This document shows positions 35,963 to 43,811 of a stretch of 64,000 nt of DNA, one piece after another. This stretch comes from GWE2-42-39 sp963668595. Lineage in GTDB: Bacteria > Bacteroidota > Bacteroidia > Bacteroidales > Prolixibacteraceae. The translations under genes and the position numbers were made by a program. The notes below the pieces were generated by a model. That model saw nothing but the letters and a program-made list of their open reading frames with translations. It was not told the DNA's origin and searched no databases. The stretch is from the NCBI GenBank assembly GCA_963668595.1, contig OY764876.1, forward strand, positions 558,001-622,000, given 5' to 3'. Position 1 is the stretch's first letter. Each line of letters begins with the position of its first letter.

Positions 35963-37768
35963 TTAGAAATTCCAGAAGTATGGAATTAGTAACATTGAAA
36001 CAATGAACACCAATATATTTAGAGGAAGTCCGACTTTTACAAAATCTTTAAATCGGTAATTACCAATCCCCTGAACAATCAAATTTGTTTGGTAACCAAT
36101 TGGAGTTGAGAAACTAGCTGATGCAGCAATGCATATTGCAACAAAAAATGGCTTCGGATCGACTCCCAACTGACTTGCGGCCGACATTGCAATCGGAAAA
36201 ACCAGTGCAGCGGCAGCATTATTGGTGATAATTTCAGTAAAAACATTGGTGATAATATAAATGCAGGCCAATACGCCGAGTGGACCCCAGTTTTTTGCAA
36301 AATTGATTGCAGCATGCGCAATTGCGTCGGCGGCTCCCGAGTTTTGCATTGCCTTGCTTATACCAAAAGCACAGGCAATGGTGATGAGAATATCCCAACT
36401 AATGGCTTTGGTATATTTCTGATGAGGCATAATCCGAAACCACACCAGCAAGATTGCCGCAAATGCTGCAAAAAAGAACATGTCCAGTTCGTTGCCCTGC
36501 AAGCGGGGGAGATATTGTCCGAAAGTGGCGCCAAGAATCATGATAATCAGAATGATAATTGCCAGCCATCTTCGCCATTTTTTTGTTTTTACTTCGTGGT
36601 CGCCCAACGACGTAACGAGGTAAAATATTTTTGAGTCGCCCCAGTTTGCGATGAACTTTTCACTTGACAGCAATACCAGATTATCTCCTTCTTTCAGCTT
36701 TAAATCGCTGATATTTGAAGTAATGCGTTCTCCATTCCGGTGAACTGCGATAATGGCTGCCTGATAATGATCGAAAAAATCGTATTCGCCAATGGTTTTT
36801 CCGATACCGGGGAAACGAGGTGCCAGAACTGCTTCAATTTGTTTGAGTTCTTCCGATGGAAGTTTTTCCTTAACCAGATCAAGCCCTTTCAGACTAACTG
36901 AATTTAGCCCTAAAATATAAGAAAGGCTGTCTGATTTTCCGGCAACGAGCAATTTGTCGCCTGCATGGATTTCAATTTCGAGATGTTTTGCCCACATTAT
37001 CTCATTTTCCCGCTCAACGGAGATAATGTCCAGGTCTTTCAATTCGCGTAATCGTCGGTTTTTTATAGTGAGACCAATCAGCGAGCTGTGATCGGTAACA
37101 ATCAGGTCGTAATAATAATCTTTCTGGTCGGAGCGGGGCTGGCGTATAAAGTCTTTTTTCCCAGGAAGCAGGTGTACGCCAATGTAGGAAATATATAAAA
37201 ATCCAACGAAGGATACCGCAACTCCAACTTTTCCCAATTCGAACATCGAAAGACCGGGAAATCCATTCTCGAGCATGAGACCATGTACTACAAGGTTGGT
37301 AGAGGTACCGATTAATGTACATACTCCTCCAAGTATGGTTGCATACGAAAGCGGAATCAAAAATTTTTGAGAGGAAAGATTTAATTTCTCCGACCATTGT
37401 TTGATCATCGGACCGAAAATAACAACAATGGGCGTGTTGTTCAGAAATGCCGATAATACCGAAACCGGGAACATGATGCGTAAAAATAGCGAACGAACAT
37501 TGCCCCTGCGTTTGGGCAAAAAAGCTTGTGCCAGTTTATTCAATGCTCCTGATTGCCGAACTCCTTCGCTAACCAGGAACAACACAGCAACCGTGATCAT
37601 CCCTTTGTTCGAAAAGCCAGCCAGACTTTCGCTGTTGCTAATAATGCCGGTGGCCATCAGAATGGTTACTGCCGAAAACAGAATCAAGCCCGGGCGCATC
37701 ACTTCTTTGGCCAGAGCAATAATCATTATCAGAATAACGCCAAGTACTACATATCCGTCAATGTTCAT
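35963..37768 (-). CDS. SLC13/DASS-type permease with central TrkA-C (RCK_C) domains
   Basis: A 601-residue inner-membrane transporter. Two blocks of hydrophobic helices (about 1-185 and 405-600) flank a soluble insert (about 200-395) with two RCK_C/TrkA-C modules (SSLIGLTIKNRRLRELKDLDII; LKLKEGDNLVLLSS). SLC13 signature stretches are SAFLNNTPIVVIFGP and ITNNAAAALVFPIAMS. The gene order cysQ-permease-cysD-cysN suggests sulfate as the substrate. It overlaps cysQ by 4 bp (ATGA). Confidence 0.85.
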   Translation of the reverse strand: MNIDGYVVLGVILIMIIALAKEVMRPGLILFSAVTILMATGIISNSESLAGFSNKGMITVAVLFLVSEGVRQSGALNKLAQAFLPKRRGNVRSLFLRIMFPVSVLSAFLNNTPIVVIFGPMIKQWSEKLNLSSQKFLIPLSYATILGGVCTLIGTSTNLVVHGLMLENGFPGLSMFELGKVGVAVSFVGFLYISYIGVHLLPGKKDFIRQPRSDQKDYYYDLIVTDHSSLIGLTIKNRRLRELKDLDIISVERENEIMWAKHLEIEIHAGDKLLVAGKSDSLSYILGLNSVSLKGLDLVKEKLPSEELKQIEAVLAPRFPGIGKTIGEYDFFDHYQAAIIAVHRNGERITSNISDLKLKEGDNLVLLSSEKFIANWGDSKIFYLVTSLGDHEVKTKKWRRWLAIIILIIMILGATFGQYLPRLQGNELDMFFFAAFAAILLVWFRIMPHQKYTKAISWDILITIACAFGISKAMQNSGAADAIAHAAINFAKNWGPLGVLACIYIITNVFTEIITNNAAAALVFPIAMSAASQLGVDPKPFFVAICIAASASFSTPIGYQTNLIVQGIGNYRFKDFVKVGLPLNILVFIVSMLLIPYFWNF

Positions 37769-38559
37769 TCAGCAATGAAATATGGGTTGTGTAAATCTTG
37801 TTTATTGTAGGTAAGTTCCTGTTGTTCGTAAACAGAAACAAGGTTTTTACCACAAGCTTTCAGTAATGCATGAGCCGCGGCTGTGTCCCATTCCATTGTA
37901 GGGGCAAACCGAGGATAAATATCTGCATGGTTTTCTGCTATTTTGCAAAATTTAAGCGAGCTCCCTGCATAAATTATTTCTGTTTGAGGATGAATTTTCT
38001 GCATCATCTGAATAAATTGCTTTGTGTCGGCGTTTTGGTGCAGCCGGCTGGCAATAATCCGGTATGTGAAATCATGCTTTTCGAAAGGGAGATTTTGTGC
38101 AGAATTTATCAATGTTGAAAATGAGCTGTTTTTTTCGGGCTGAATAATTTTATATGCGCCAATTGTTATATGGCTGACATATAACTCACGGGTAACCGGA
38201 ATGTAAATAATACCAGCTACAGGTTTATGCTGTTCAATAAGTGCAATGTTGACGGTGAATTCTCCATTGCCCTGGATGAACTCTTTGGTTCCATCAAGCG
38301 GATCGACCAGCCAAAATATATCCCATTGTTTGCGTTCCTCAAATGCAATTTGGTTACTTTCTTCGCTTAATATTGGAAAATTGGAATCAGCAAGGCGACT
38401 GCAAATAATTTGGTGTGCAGTGCGATCGGCAAGAGTAAGTGGACTGCTGTCGGCTTTGTATTCAATTTCAAAGGACGAAGAATTGTAGATGTCCATAATT
38501 GCTTCCCCTGCTTCAATGGCCGCTTCAATTGCTATGTCCAGATTCTTTGTGTCGATCAT
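37765..38559 (-). CDS. cysQ: 3'(2'),5'-bisphosphate nucleotidase (CysQ)
   Basis: A 264-residue inositol-monophosphatase-fold protein with SPLTLADRTAH, the metal site EES, the WLVDPLDGTKEFI motif (Asp-Pro-Leu-Asp-Gly) and the C-terminal MEWDTAAAHALL. It removes the 3' phosphate of PAP, the by-product of PAPS use, and so supports sulfate assimilation or sulfotransfer. The start is taken as the ATG at 38559 rather than the GTG one codon earlier, which directly follows the stop of the upstream regulator. Confidence 0.92.
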   Translation of the reverse strand: MIDTKNLDIAIEAAIEAGEAIMDIYNSSSFEIEYKADSSPLTLADRTAHQIICSRLADSNFPILSEESNQIAFEERKQWDIFWLVDPLDGTKEFIQGNGEFTVNIALIEQHKPVAGIIYIPVTRELYVSHITIGAYKIIQPEKNSSFSTLINSAQNLPFEKHDFTYRIIASRLHQNADTKQFIQMMQKIHPQTEIIYAGSSLKFCKIAENHADIYPRFAPTMEWDTAAAHALLKACGKNLVSVYEQQELTYNKQDLHNPYFIAE

Positions 38560-38562
38560 CAC

Positions 38563-39096
38563 TTATTGCTCGTCGCGTTTCCAGATTAATAAATGAGGAG
38601 CATTATTTAAATATTTACTTGATTCAGCCGATGAAAAAATGCTGAAACTGATCTTTCGACTGATCATTGATTCGGCACGATCTACTAATTTGGCAACATA
38701 ACTGCGGTCAATATTATCGCCAATCAAAAGAAGTTCAATTACCTGAGAATCGATTCCTGTGGCAAATTGCCCGGTGATGAATGCCGAATGCAAATCGCCT
38801 ATCTGAGATGTTACCTGATCAATAACCTGATCGAGTCCAACAAACTTTAGCAGAATATTGTGGATGTCGTTGAACAGGGGATGATTGGTATTTGCTTTGA
38901 AAATCTTTTTGTTTCCGCTTGACGAAGAATTAAGCAAGCCTGCTTCCTCAAAACGATTAAGTTCCACTCGTATCGCATTCGACGACTCCCCAAATTCGCT
39001 TTCGAGATTTCGTAAGTACGATTCTGTTTTGCTGTTTAAAAAGAATTTTAAAAGCAGCTTAATTCTTGTTTTAGATGTGATTAGCGTGTCAAGCAT
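38563..39096 (-). CDS. Winged-helix regulator with nucleotidyltransferase-like C-terminal half
   Basis: A 177-residue protein. Residues 1-75 form a winged helix-turn-helix (SKTRIKLLLKFFLN...SNAIRVELNRFEEAGLL) of ArsR-like type. The rest (FITGQFATGIDSQVIELLLIG) resembles a minimal nucleotidyltransferase fold without an obvious GS...D-x-D catalytic triad. Proteins of this kind often stand in front of Bacteroidota polysaccharide and sulfate genes. It lies immediately upstream of cysQ (3-bp gap), so it may regulate that operon. Confidence 0.65.
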   Translation of the reverse strand: MLDTLITSKTRIKLLLKFFLNSKTESYLRNLESEFGESSNAIRVELNRFEEAGLLNSSSSGNKKIFKANTNHPLFNDIHNILLKFVGLDQVIDQVTSQIGDLHSAFITGQFATGIDSQVIELLLIGDNIDRSYVAKLVDRAESMISRKISFSIFSSAESSKYLNNAPHLLIWKRDEQ

Positions 39097-39157
39097 AATT
39101 CTAAATCTAATTGAGGCGGATTTGCATTGTTTGTTGGTGTTTTGTGCGACAAAGAAA

Positions 39158-39177
39158 GCTTCGCCTCCTCAGTCACA
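39158..39177 (+). repeat. 20-bp dispersed repeat, copy 2
   Basis: GCTTCGCCTCCTCAGTCACA, identical to 31293-31312, lies in the 286-bp gap between the winged-helix regulator and the sugar dehydrogenase gene. A 78-residue frame over it (39081-39317, minus) shows no family features. Confidence 0.8.
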
Positions 39178-39382
39178 TATTGGTGTGGTGAGCGGCGAAT
39201 TAAAAAAAGCAAACAATACTGAAAAAGTAATGATTCAGTATTTATTTGCATACATTGAGTAACAAATCTACTCAATTGGTATGGTAAAGTCAATAGCTCT
39301 CCCGAATAAAAAATCAAAATAGGTATTTAATCGTAGCAAGGGGCAGGGGTGAAAAACGGCGAATGTAAAGACTCCGGAATTA

Positions 39383-40696
39383 CTATAAACTGAAGTAGTT
39401 CAGAGTCTGTATTTTATTGCGATAAATTCCTTTTATGTCAGCCAATAATCCGTTGGATTCGCAGATTTTCAAAAAGTCATCTTCATTAAATAGTTGATAA
39501 TTATTGTGTGAAACGGCAAGTACAATGGCATGATAGGTTTGCGCTGCTTGATTTGCCGGAAGCGGGCAGGGGCATAGCTGAACATTGTATTCGTGCAATA
39601 CTTCTTCTGTTGAAGCATGTGGATCGCAAGCATCCACCTGAACGCCGTAGTCCTTTAATTCTTTGATGATATCGAATACTTTCGAATTCCGAATGTCGGC
39701 AACATTTTCTTTAAAAGTTACCCCCATGACCAAAACTTTAGCGCCTACCGGATTTATCTTTGCTGCAATCAGTTTTTTTACTACTTGCTTGCCAATGTAT
39801 CCACCCATTGAGTCGTTCACAAAACGTCCGGAATCGATCATCTGAGGATGGTATTTCAATTCTTTGGCCTTGTGCGATAAATAATATGGATCAACGCCAA
39901 TGCAGTGGCCACCCACCAGGCCTGGATAAAATTTCAAGAAATTCCATTTGGTTCCGGCAGCTTCAAGCACATCGTATGTGTTGATGCCAATTCGCCCGAA
40001 TAGAATAGAAAGCTCATTCATTAGTGCAATATTCACATCGCGCTGAGTATTCTCAATAATTTTGGCCGCTTCGGCTACTTTCAACGATGGTGCTTTGTGT
40101 ACGCCTGGCTGAATAATCAGATTGTATAATTCTGCAATGTTTTCAAGACTTTCGGTGTCGCATCCCGAAACAATTTTAACGGTATTGATCAGTGTGTGTT
40201 CTTTATCTCCCGGGTTGATTCGCTCAGGGGAATATCCAACTTTAAAATCTTTTTTGAATTGAAGTCCGCTAATTTGTTCGATCAATGGGATGCATTCTTC
40301 TTCCGTAGTTCCCGGATAAACCGTTGATTCGTAAATGACATAGTCGCCTGGATGAATGTATTCGGCAACAGAACGACTGGCTGAAAGTAGCGCTGATAAG
40401 TCTGGCCGATTGTGTTTGTCAACCGGAGTAGGAACTCCGATGATGAAAACGGAAGCTTCGCTTAGTTTTGTTTTGTCCTCAGTGAATGAAATATCACAAC
40501 CTGCAAATACCGAAGAATCAATTTCCCTGCTGGGGTCTTGTTGTTTGTTTAGCATGTCAATACGCTTCGTATTGATGTCGAACCCAATAACAGGAAGATG
40601 TCTTGCAAACTCCAATGCCAGAGGCAATCCCACGTATCCCATGCCGATAACGGCCAATTTTGTTTGTTTCTGAGTCAGATTTTTTGTGATATTCAT
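39383..40696 (-). CDS. UDP-N-acetylhexosamine 6-dehydrogenase (TviB/WbpA/WbpO-like)
   Basis: A 437-residue nucleotide-sugar dehydrogenase when started at MNITKNLTQ (ATG at 40696; the frame extends 8 codons more). It has the NAD motif GMGYVGLPLA, VPTPVDKHNRPDL, ESTVYPGTTEE and the catalytic cysteine in GLVGGHCIGVDPYYL (about C265). The wording is that of the UDP-GlcNAc to UDP-GlcNAcA branch rather than UDP-glucose dehydrogenase. It would supply the substrate for the WbpB/WbpE/WbpD enzymes at 42-45 kb, although a 987-bp repeat island separates them. Confidence 0.85.
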   Translation of the reverse strand: MNITKNLTQKQTKLAVIGMGYVGLPLALEFARHLPVIGFDINTKRIDMLNKQQDPSREIDSSVFAGCDISFTEDKTKLSEASVFIIGVPTPVDKHNRPDLSALLSASRSVAEYIHPGDYVIYESTVYPGTTEEECIPLIEQISGLQFKKDFKVGYSPERINPGDKEHTLINTVKIVSGCDTESLENIAELYNLIIQPGVHKAPSLKVAEAAKIIENTQRDVNIALMNELSILFGRIGINTYDVLEAAGTKWNFLKFYPGLVGGHCIGVDPYYLSHKAKELKYHPQMIDSGRFVNDSMGGYIGKQVVKKLIAAKINPVGAKVLVMGVTFKENVADIRNSKVFDIIKELKDYGVQVDACDPHASTEEVLHEYNVQLCPCPLPANQAAQTYHAIVLAVSHNNYQLFNEDDFLKICESNGLLADIKGIYRNKIQTLNYFSL

Positions 40697-40920
40697 CTTG
40701 TCAACGGTTGAATGTGTCAAAAATAACCAAAGTTTTTATTATTGGGCGAAGGAAAATGAGAAGGGGAGAGGAATTCTGTGATTTGTGCAAATGCGAAGGA
40801 TGAGACAAGGCAGAGATAACATCCGGATTTTTAGATAATAGATTCCAGACAAACAGCCCAAAAAATAAGGCAAAGGCAAAGGCAAGAAGCAAGCTGCAAG
40901 ATACTAGATTTTAGACAGAA

Positions 40921-41098
40921 GACTAGCAGCCAAAAGAATAAGGCAAATGCTGAGGCTATGATTGAGAAACAGATAAGATTATCAGACTCTAGATTTTAGA
41001 CTAGCAGCCAAAAAAATAAGGCAAATGCTGAGGCTATGATTGAGAAACAGATAAGATTATCAGACTCTAGATTTTAGACTAGCAGCCAGAAGAATAAG
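40921..41098 (+). repeat. 78-bp tandem repeat, about 2.2 copies
   Basis: Copies start at 40921, 40999 and 41077, each with GACTAGCAGCCA. The first two are almost identical over 78 bp; the third diverges after AATAAGGCAAA. Each unit contains AATAAGGCAAATGCTGAGG and TCAGACTCTAGATTTTAGAC. Confidence 0.9.
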
Positions 41099-41190
41099 GC
41101 AAAGGCAAAGGTTGAGATTAAGAGAAGAGTAGTGAGACGTGAGTACTGAGATATGAGTAAACAGCCGAAGCTATCTTTTTATGACGAATT

Positions 41191-41260
41191 CAGGCTGAAA
41201 GTCTGAATTAATTCAGCCCGATGGCAACGCCTCGGGGCAAAAAGGCAACCAATATTCAAT
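41191..41260. repeat. REP-like palindromic segment
   Basis: A GC-richer stretch in an AT-rich island. TTCAGGCTGAAAGTCTGAA is a near-palindrome, followed by TTCAGCCCGATGGCAACGCC and TCGGGGC, in which CCCGA and TCGGG can pair around GGCAACGCC. The layout recalls REP elements mobilised by Y1 (RAYT) transposases; no such transposase is in the window. Confidence 0.4.
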
Positions 41261-41522
41261 TCGCCCTGTAAGGGTAGGTTGAGAAATAACTATTTGATTA
41301 TGTGTGTTTTGGTGGTTTGTAATTCAAGATTCCAATCTGGATAGTTATCGAAACCAAATCCCAAAGGAAATACTATGGAGTATTTATAATTCAGCATTTC
41401 CCTTCCATGTAACTCTGTGAAAAACTCAGAGATACTCTGTGGTTAAGTAGAAGTAATGAGATATGAGTAAACAGCTAAAATTTCATCTGCTGCAATATTC
41501 AACGACAACGTCAATAAAATTT

Positions 41523-41553
41523 CTCGTCATTCCCGCGAAGGCGGGAATCTCGT
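41523..41553. repeat. CATTCCCGC/GCGGGAATG-type palindromic repeat
   Basis: The 8-bp arms ATTCCCGC (41529-41536) and GCGGGAAT (41541-41548) enclose a GAAG loop, and CTCGTC flanks both sides. This hairpin word is widespread as an intergenic repeat in many bacteria. Here there is one copy inside island VII. Confidence 0.7.
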
Positions 41554-41683
41554 CAATGCGGAGGCAAGCTGCGAGACTCAAGCTTCAATAAAAATAGTTG
41601 TAAGTAAAATTAATGACTATCAATGACAAAAATGGCTATTAATGACAATGACTATCGCCTCAGAATTCAATCTGGCTTGTTGC

Positions 41684-42202
41684 TTATATCGGGCGAATAT
41701 CGTTGACTGGAACTTCAACCAGTGCGGCAAAGCCCAATTCTTCCAGTTGAATAGCAACTTTATTTTTCCCTTGTATTCGTACAAGTTTGGCTTTCATTCC
41801 GATCATCGGTCCGGCAGTAACCTCAATTTCTTGTCCCAGTTCGAGTTTTTCGGTGCTGATGCTTACTTCATGTACTTCCTGTTTCAGCATTAACCGGAGA
41901 TATTCAATTTGCTGATCGGGAATTACCGCTGCTTTTCCTTCAAAGCGCACGTAGGTAACAATGTGATCCGACTGCAAAACCTGATCGTATTCGCGACGAC
42001 TTATCCGAACAAAAAGATAGCCGGAAATAAGTGGCATTTCAACCCATTTTTTGCGATCGCTCCATTGCCGGAGTTTGCGCTGTAGTGGGAGAAATGCTTC
42101 AATTCCCTGTTCCTGTAACTCGGCAAAAGCTTTCTTTTCAGCTCTCGATCGGGTATATACAGCATGCCATTGATACGTATTTGCCGAACTTATTTGCTCC
42201 AT
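41684..42202 (-). CDS. UpxY/RfaH-like NusG-family transcription antiterminator
   Basis: A 172-residue protein with an N-terminal NGN domain (WHAVYTRSRAEKKAFAEL; MPLISGYLFVRI) and a C-terminal KOW domain (LGQEIEVTAGPMIGMKAKLVRIQGKNKVAIQL). In Bacteroides, UpxY proteins are encoded at the start of capsule operons and let RNA polymerase read through the long leader. Here it overlaps the wbpB-like gene by 13 bp, so it is translated at the end of that cluster, and the next gene comes after a 987-bp island. It may act on the long downstream transcripts. Confidence 0.85.
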   Translation of the reverse strand: MEQISSANTYQWHAVYTRSRAEKKAFAELQEQGIEAFLPLQRKLRQWSDRKKWVEMPLISGYLFVRISRREYDQVLQSDHIVTYVRFEGKAAVIPDQQIEYLRLMLKQEVHEVSISTEKLELGQEIEVTAGPMIGMKAKLVRIQGKNKVAIQLEELGFAALVEVPVNDIRPI

Positions 42203-43218
42203 TGATTATCTCGTACTGCATAAATGCGTTCAATAATATCAACCACTTTCATTCCTTCCAGTGCATTGGTACTGATACTGCTTTGTTTATTGAGTTTTTC
42301 AACAACATTGCGGATTACAAAATGATGATTTTGTGCCGATCCCTTGTATGCTCCGTAATCGTTTGGTGGCGCCCCCTGAGCTAATTCGGGCATGGTGTAG
42401 TTGTCGATGTTGCAATAAGCAACTTCGTTCATGTATTGTCCGGCAACTTTTACCGTTCCTTTTTCAGCAATAATAATCATGCTGCTTTCCAGATTTTCGC
42501 CAAAAAGTGCGGTGGAATAATTCAAACAACCGGTTCCTCCTTTTACAAAATCGAAAGAGACGATGCCCGAATCTTCAAAATCAGTCAATGTTTGGTGATT
42601 GAAGTCGTTGAAACGGCCGGATATATTTTTGATGTCGCCAAACAACCAGTACATAATGTCGATGAAATGAGAGAACTGTGTAAACAAAGTTCCTCCGTCG
42701 AGTTGTGCATCGCCATGCCAGTTCTGGTGGGTGTAGTAGCGATGATCGCGGTTCCAGTAGCAGTTGATTTGCACCTGGTATATTTTCCCTAATACATTTT
42801 GCTCAATGAGTTCTTTTAGCCATACAGAAGGGGGCGAAAAGCGGTTTTGCATCACACAGAACACATGTTTTTCTTTCTGAAACGAACTGTGAATGATTGC
42901 TTCAGCATCGTGATTAGTAAGCGCCATTGGCTTTTCAACCACCACATGCAGATTGTTTTCCAGTGCCTGAAGTGCCATGGATGCATGCAGACCGTTTGGC
43001 GTGCAGATATTCAGTACATCAATTTCTTTTTCCGAAGCAAGCATTTCATCCAGCGAACGATAAACGGGTTCGTCGATGTTGGCAATGCCGCATTCCTGTG
43101 CTGAACGAATATCGGCCACGGCAACCAGTTGTGCTCCCGGGTCGCGGCGGATCATCTCTGCATGGCGTTTCCCAATGTGTCCCATGCCTACTACTGCAAA
43201 TCGTATAGGTGAAGTCAT
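42190..43218 (-). CDS. wbpB: WbpB/WlbA-like UDP-N-acetylglucosaminuronate 3-dehydrogenase (Gfo/Idh/MocA)
   Basis: A 342-residue protein from the ATG at 43218 (MTSPIRFAVVGMGHIGKRH). The frame opens 28 codons upstream, inside the acetyltransferase gene, but the Rossmann GMGHIGKRH belongs at the N-terminus. VVEKPMALT carries the catalytic lysine and GGTLFTQFSHFIDIMYWLFG is the substrate-domain start typical of WlbA. It oxidises C3 of UDP-GlcNAcA so that WbpE can aminate it. The genes wbpE-wbpD-wbpB follow each other without gaps. Confidence 0.85.
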   Translation of the reverse strand: MTSPIRFAVVGMGHIGKRHAEMIRRDPGAQLVAVADIRSAQECGIANIDEPVYRSLDEMLASEKEIDVLNICTPNGLHASMALQALENNLHVVVEKPMALTNHDAEAIIHSSFQKEKHVFCVMQNRFSPPSVWLKELIEQNVLGKIYQVQINCYWNRDHRYYTHQNWHGDAQLDGGTLFTQFSHFIDIMYWLFGDIKNISGRFNDFNHQTLTDFEDSGIVSFDFVKGGTGCLNYSTALFGENLESSMIIIAEKGTVKVAGQYMNEVAYCNIDNYTMPELAQGAPPNDYGAYKGSAQNHHFVIRNVVEKLNKQSSISTNALEGMKVVDIIERIYAVRDNQWSK

Positions 43219-43232
43219 ATCTTGTTTCTGAT

Positions 43233-43811
43233 TTATTCTGATTTGAAAACGGAGCCGTTCTGTAAACGGTATTTTTGTTGCGATTCGGGGCAAATGGCCC
43301 ATCCTTCATCGTTGAACCGAAGTTTGTGCCCATATTCGCTCATCCAGCCGGTTTGTCGCGCCGGATTGCCCATAACCAGCGCAAAATCCGGAATGTTGCG
43401 GGTTACAACAGCTCCTGCGCCAATAAAAGCATACTGACCGATGGTTATTCCACAAACAATGGTGGCATTGGCTCCAATAGTTGCTCCTTTGCGAACCAGC
43501 GTTTTTTTGTATTCGTTTTTGCGGGCAATTGCGCTGCGCGGATTAAATACATTGGTGAAAACCATGGATGGCCCGAGGAAAACATCATCTTCGCAAATAA
43601 CGCCGGTGTAAACCGATACGTTATTCTGTATTTTTACATTATTCCCGATAATTACCTGGGGCGAAATAACCACGTTTTGTCCGATATTACACGACTCTCC
43701 AATGACACAATCGGGCATGATATGTGTGAAATGCCAGATTTTAGTATTGTTTCCGATGGTACAACCGGAATCAATGATTGCAGTTTCGTGAGCAAAGTAA
43801 TTCGAATCCAT
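43233..43811 (-). CDS. wbpD: WbpD/WlbB-like N-acetyltransferase (left-handed beta-helix)
   Basis: A 192-residue protein made largely of hexapeptide repeats (IDSGCTIGNNTKIWHFTHIM; GENCNIGQN-type turns; VRKGATIGANATIVCGITIG). It has the conserved FTNVFNPRSAI loop of WlbB, which contains the Asn acting on the acceptor amine. It acetylates UDP-GlcNAc3NA to UDP-GlcNAc3NAcA. It overlaps the aminotransferase gene by 1 bp. Confidence 0.88.
   Translation of the reverse strand: MDSNYFAHETAIIDSGCTIGNNTKIWHFTHIMPDCVIGESCNIGQNVVISPQVIIGNNVKIQNNVSVYTGVICEDDVFLGPSMVFTNVFNPRSAIARKNEYKKTLVRKGATIGANATIVCGITIGQYAFIGAGAVVTRNIPDFALVMGNPARQTGWMSEYGHKLRFNDEGWAICPESQQKYRLQNGSVFKSE

Larger units (their letters stand above)
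40697..41683. repeat. Intergenic repeat-mosaic island VII
   Basis: A 987-bp gap with no credible gene. It has CAGCC-joined modules (CAGCCCAAAAAATAAGGC, AGCTGCAAGATACTAG), a 78-bp tandem repeat (40921-41098), GTGAGACGTGAGTACTGAG, a REP-like stretch around 41191-41260, TCTGTGAAAAACTCAGAG with TCTGTGGTTAAG, a CATTCCCGC hairpin at 41529-41548, GCTGCGAGACTCAAGCTTC, and ATGAC runs to 41660. Confidence 0.85.

Noticed and set aside
39081..39317. 78-residue minus-strand frame before the winged-helix gene
   Set aside because: No family features, overlaps the regulator start and covers the dispersed 20-mer.
40921..41098. CRISPR array
   Set aside because: The repeats are directly tandem (78-bp period) with no unique spacers and no cas genes.
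3438..41683. Insertion sequences as source of the repeat islands
   Set aside because: No transposase fragment or terminal inverted repeats are visible in any island.
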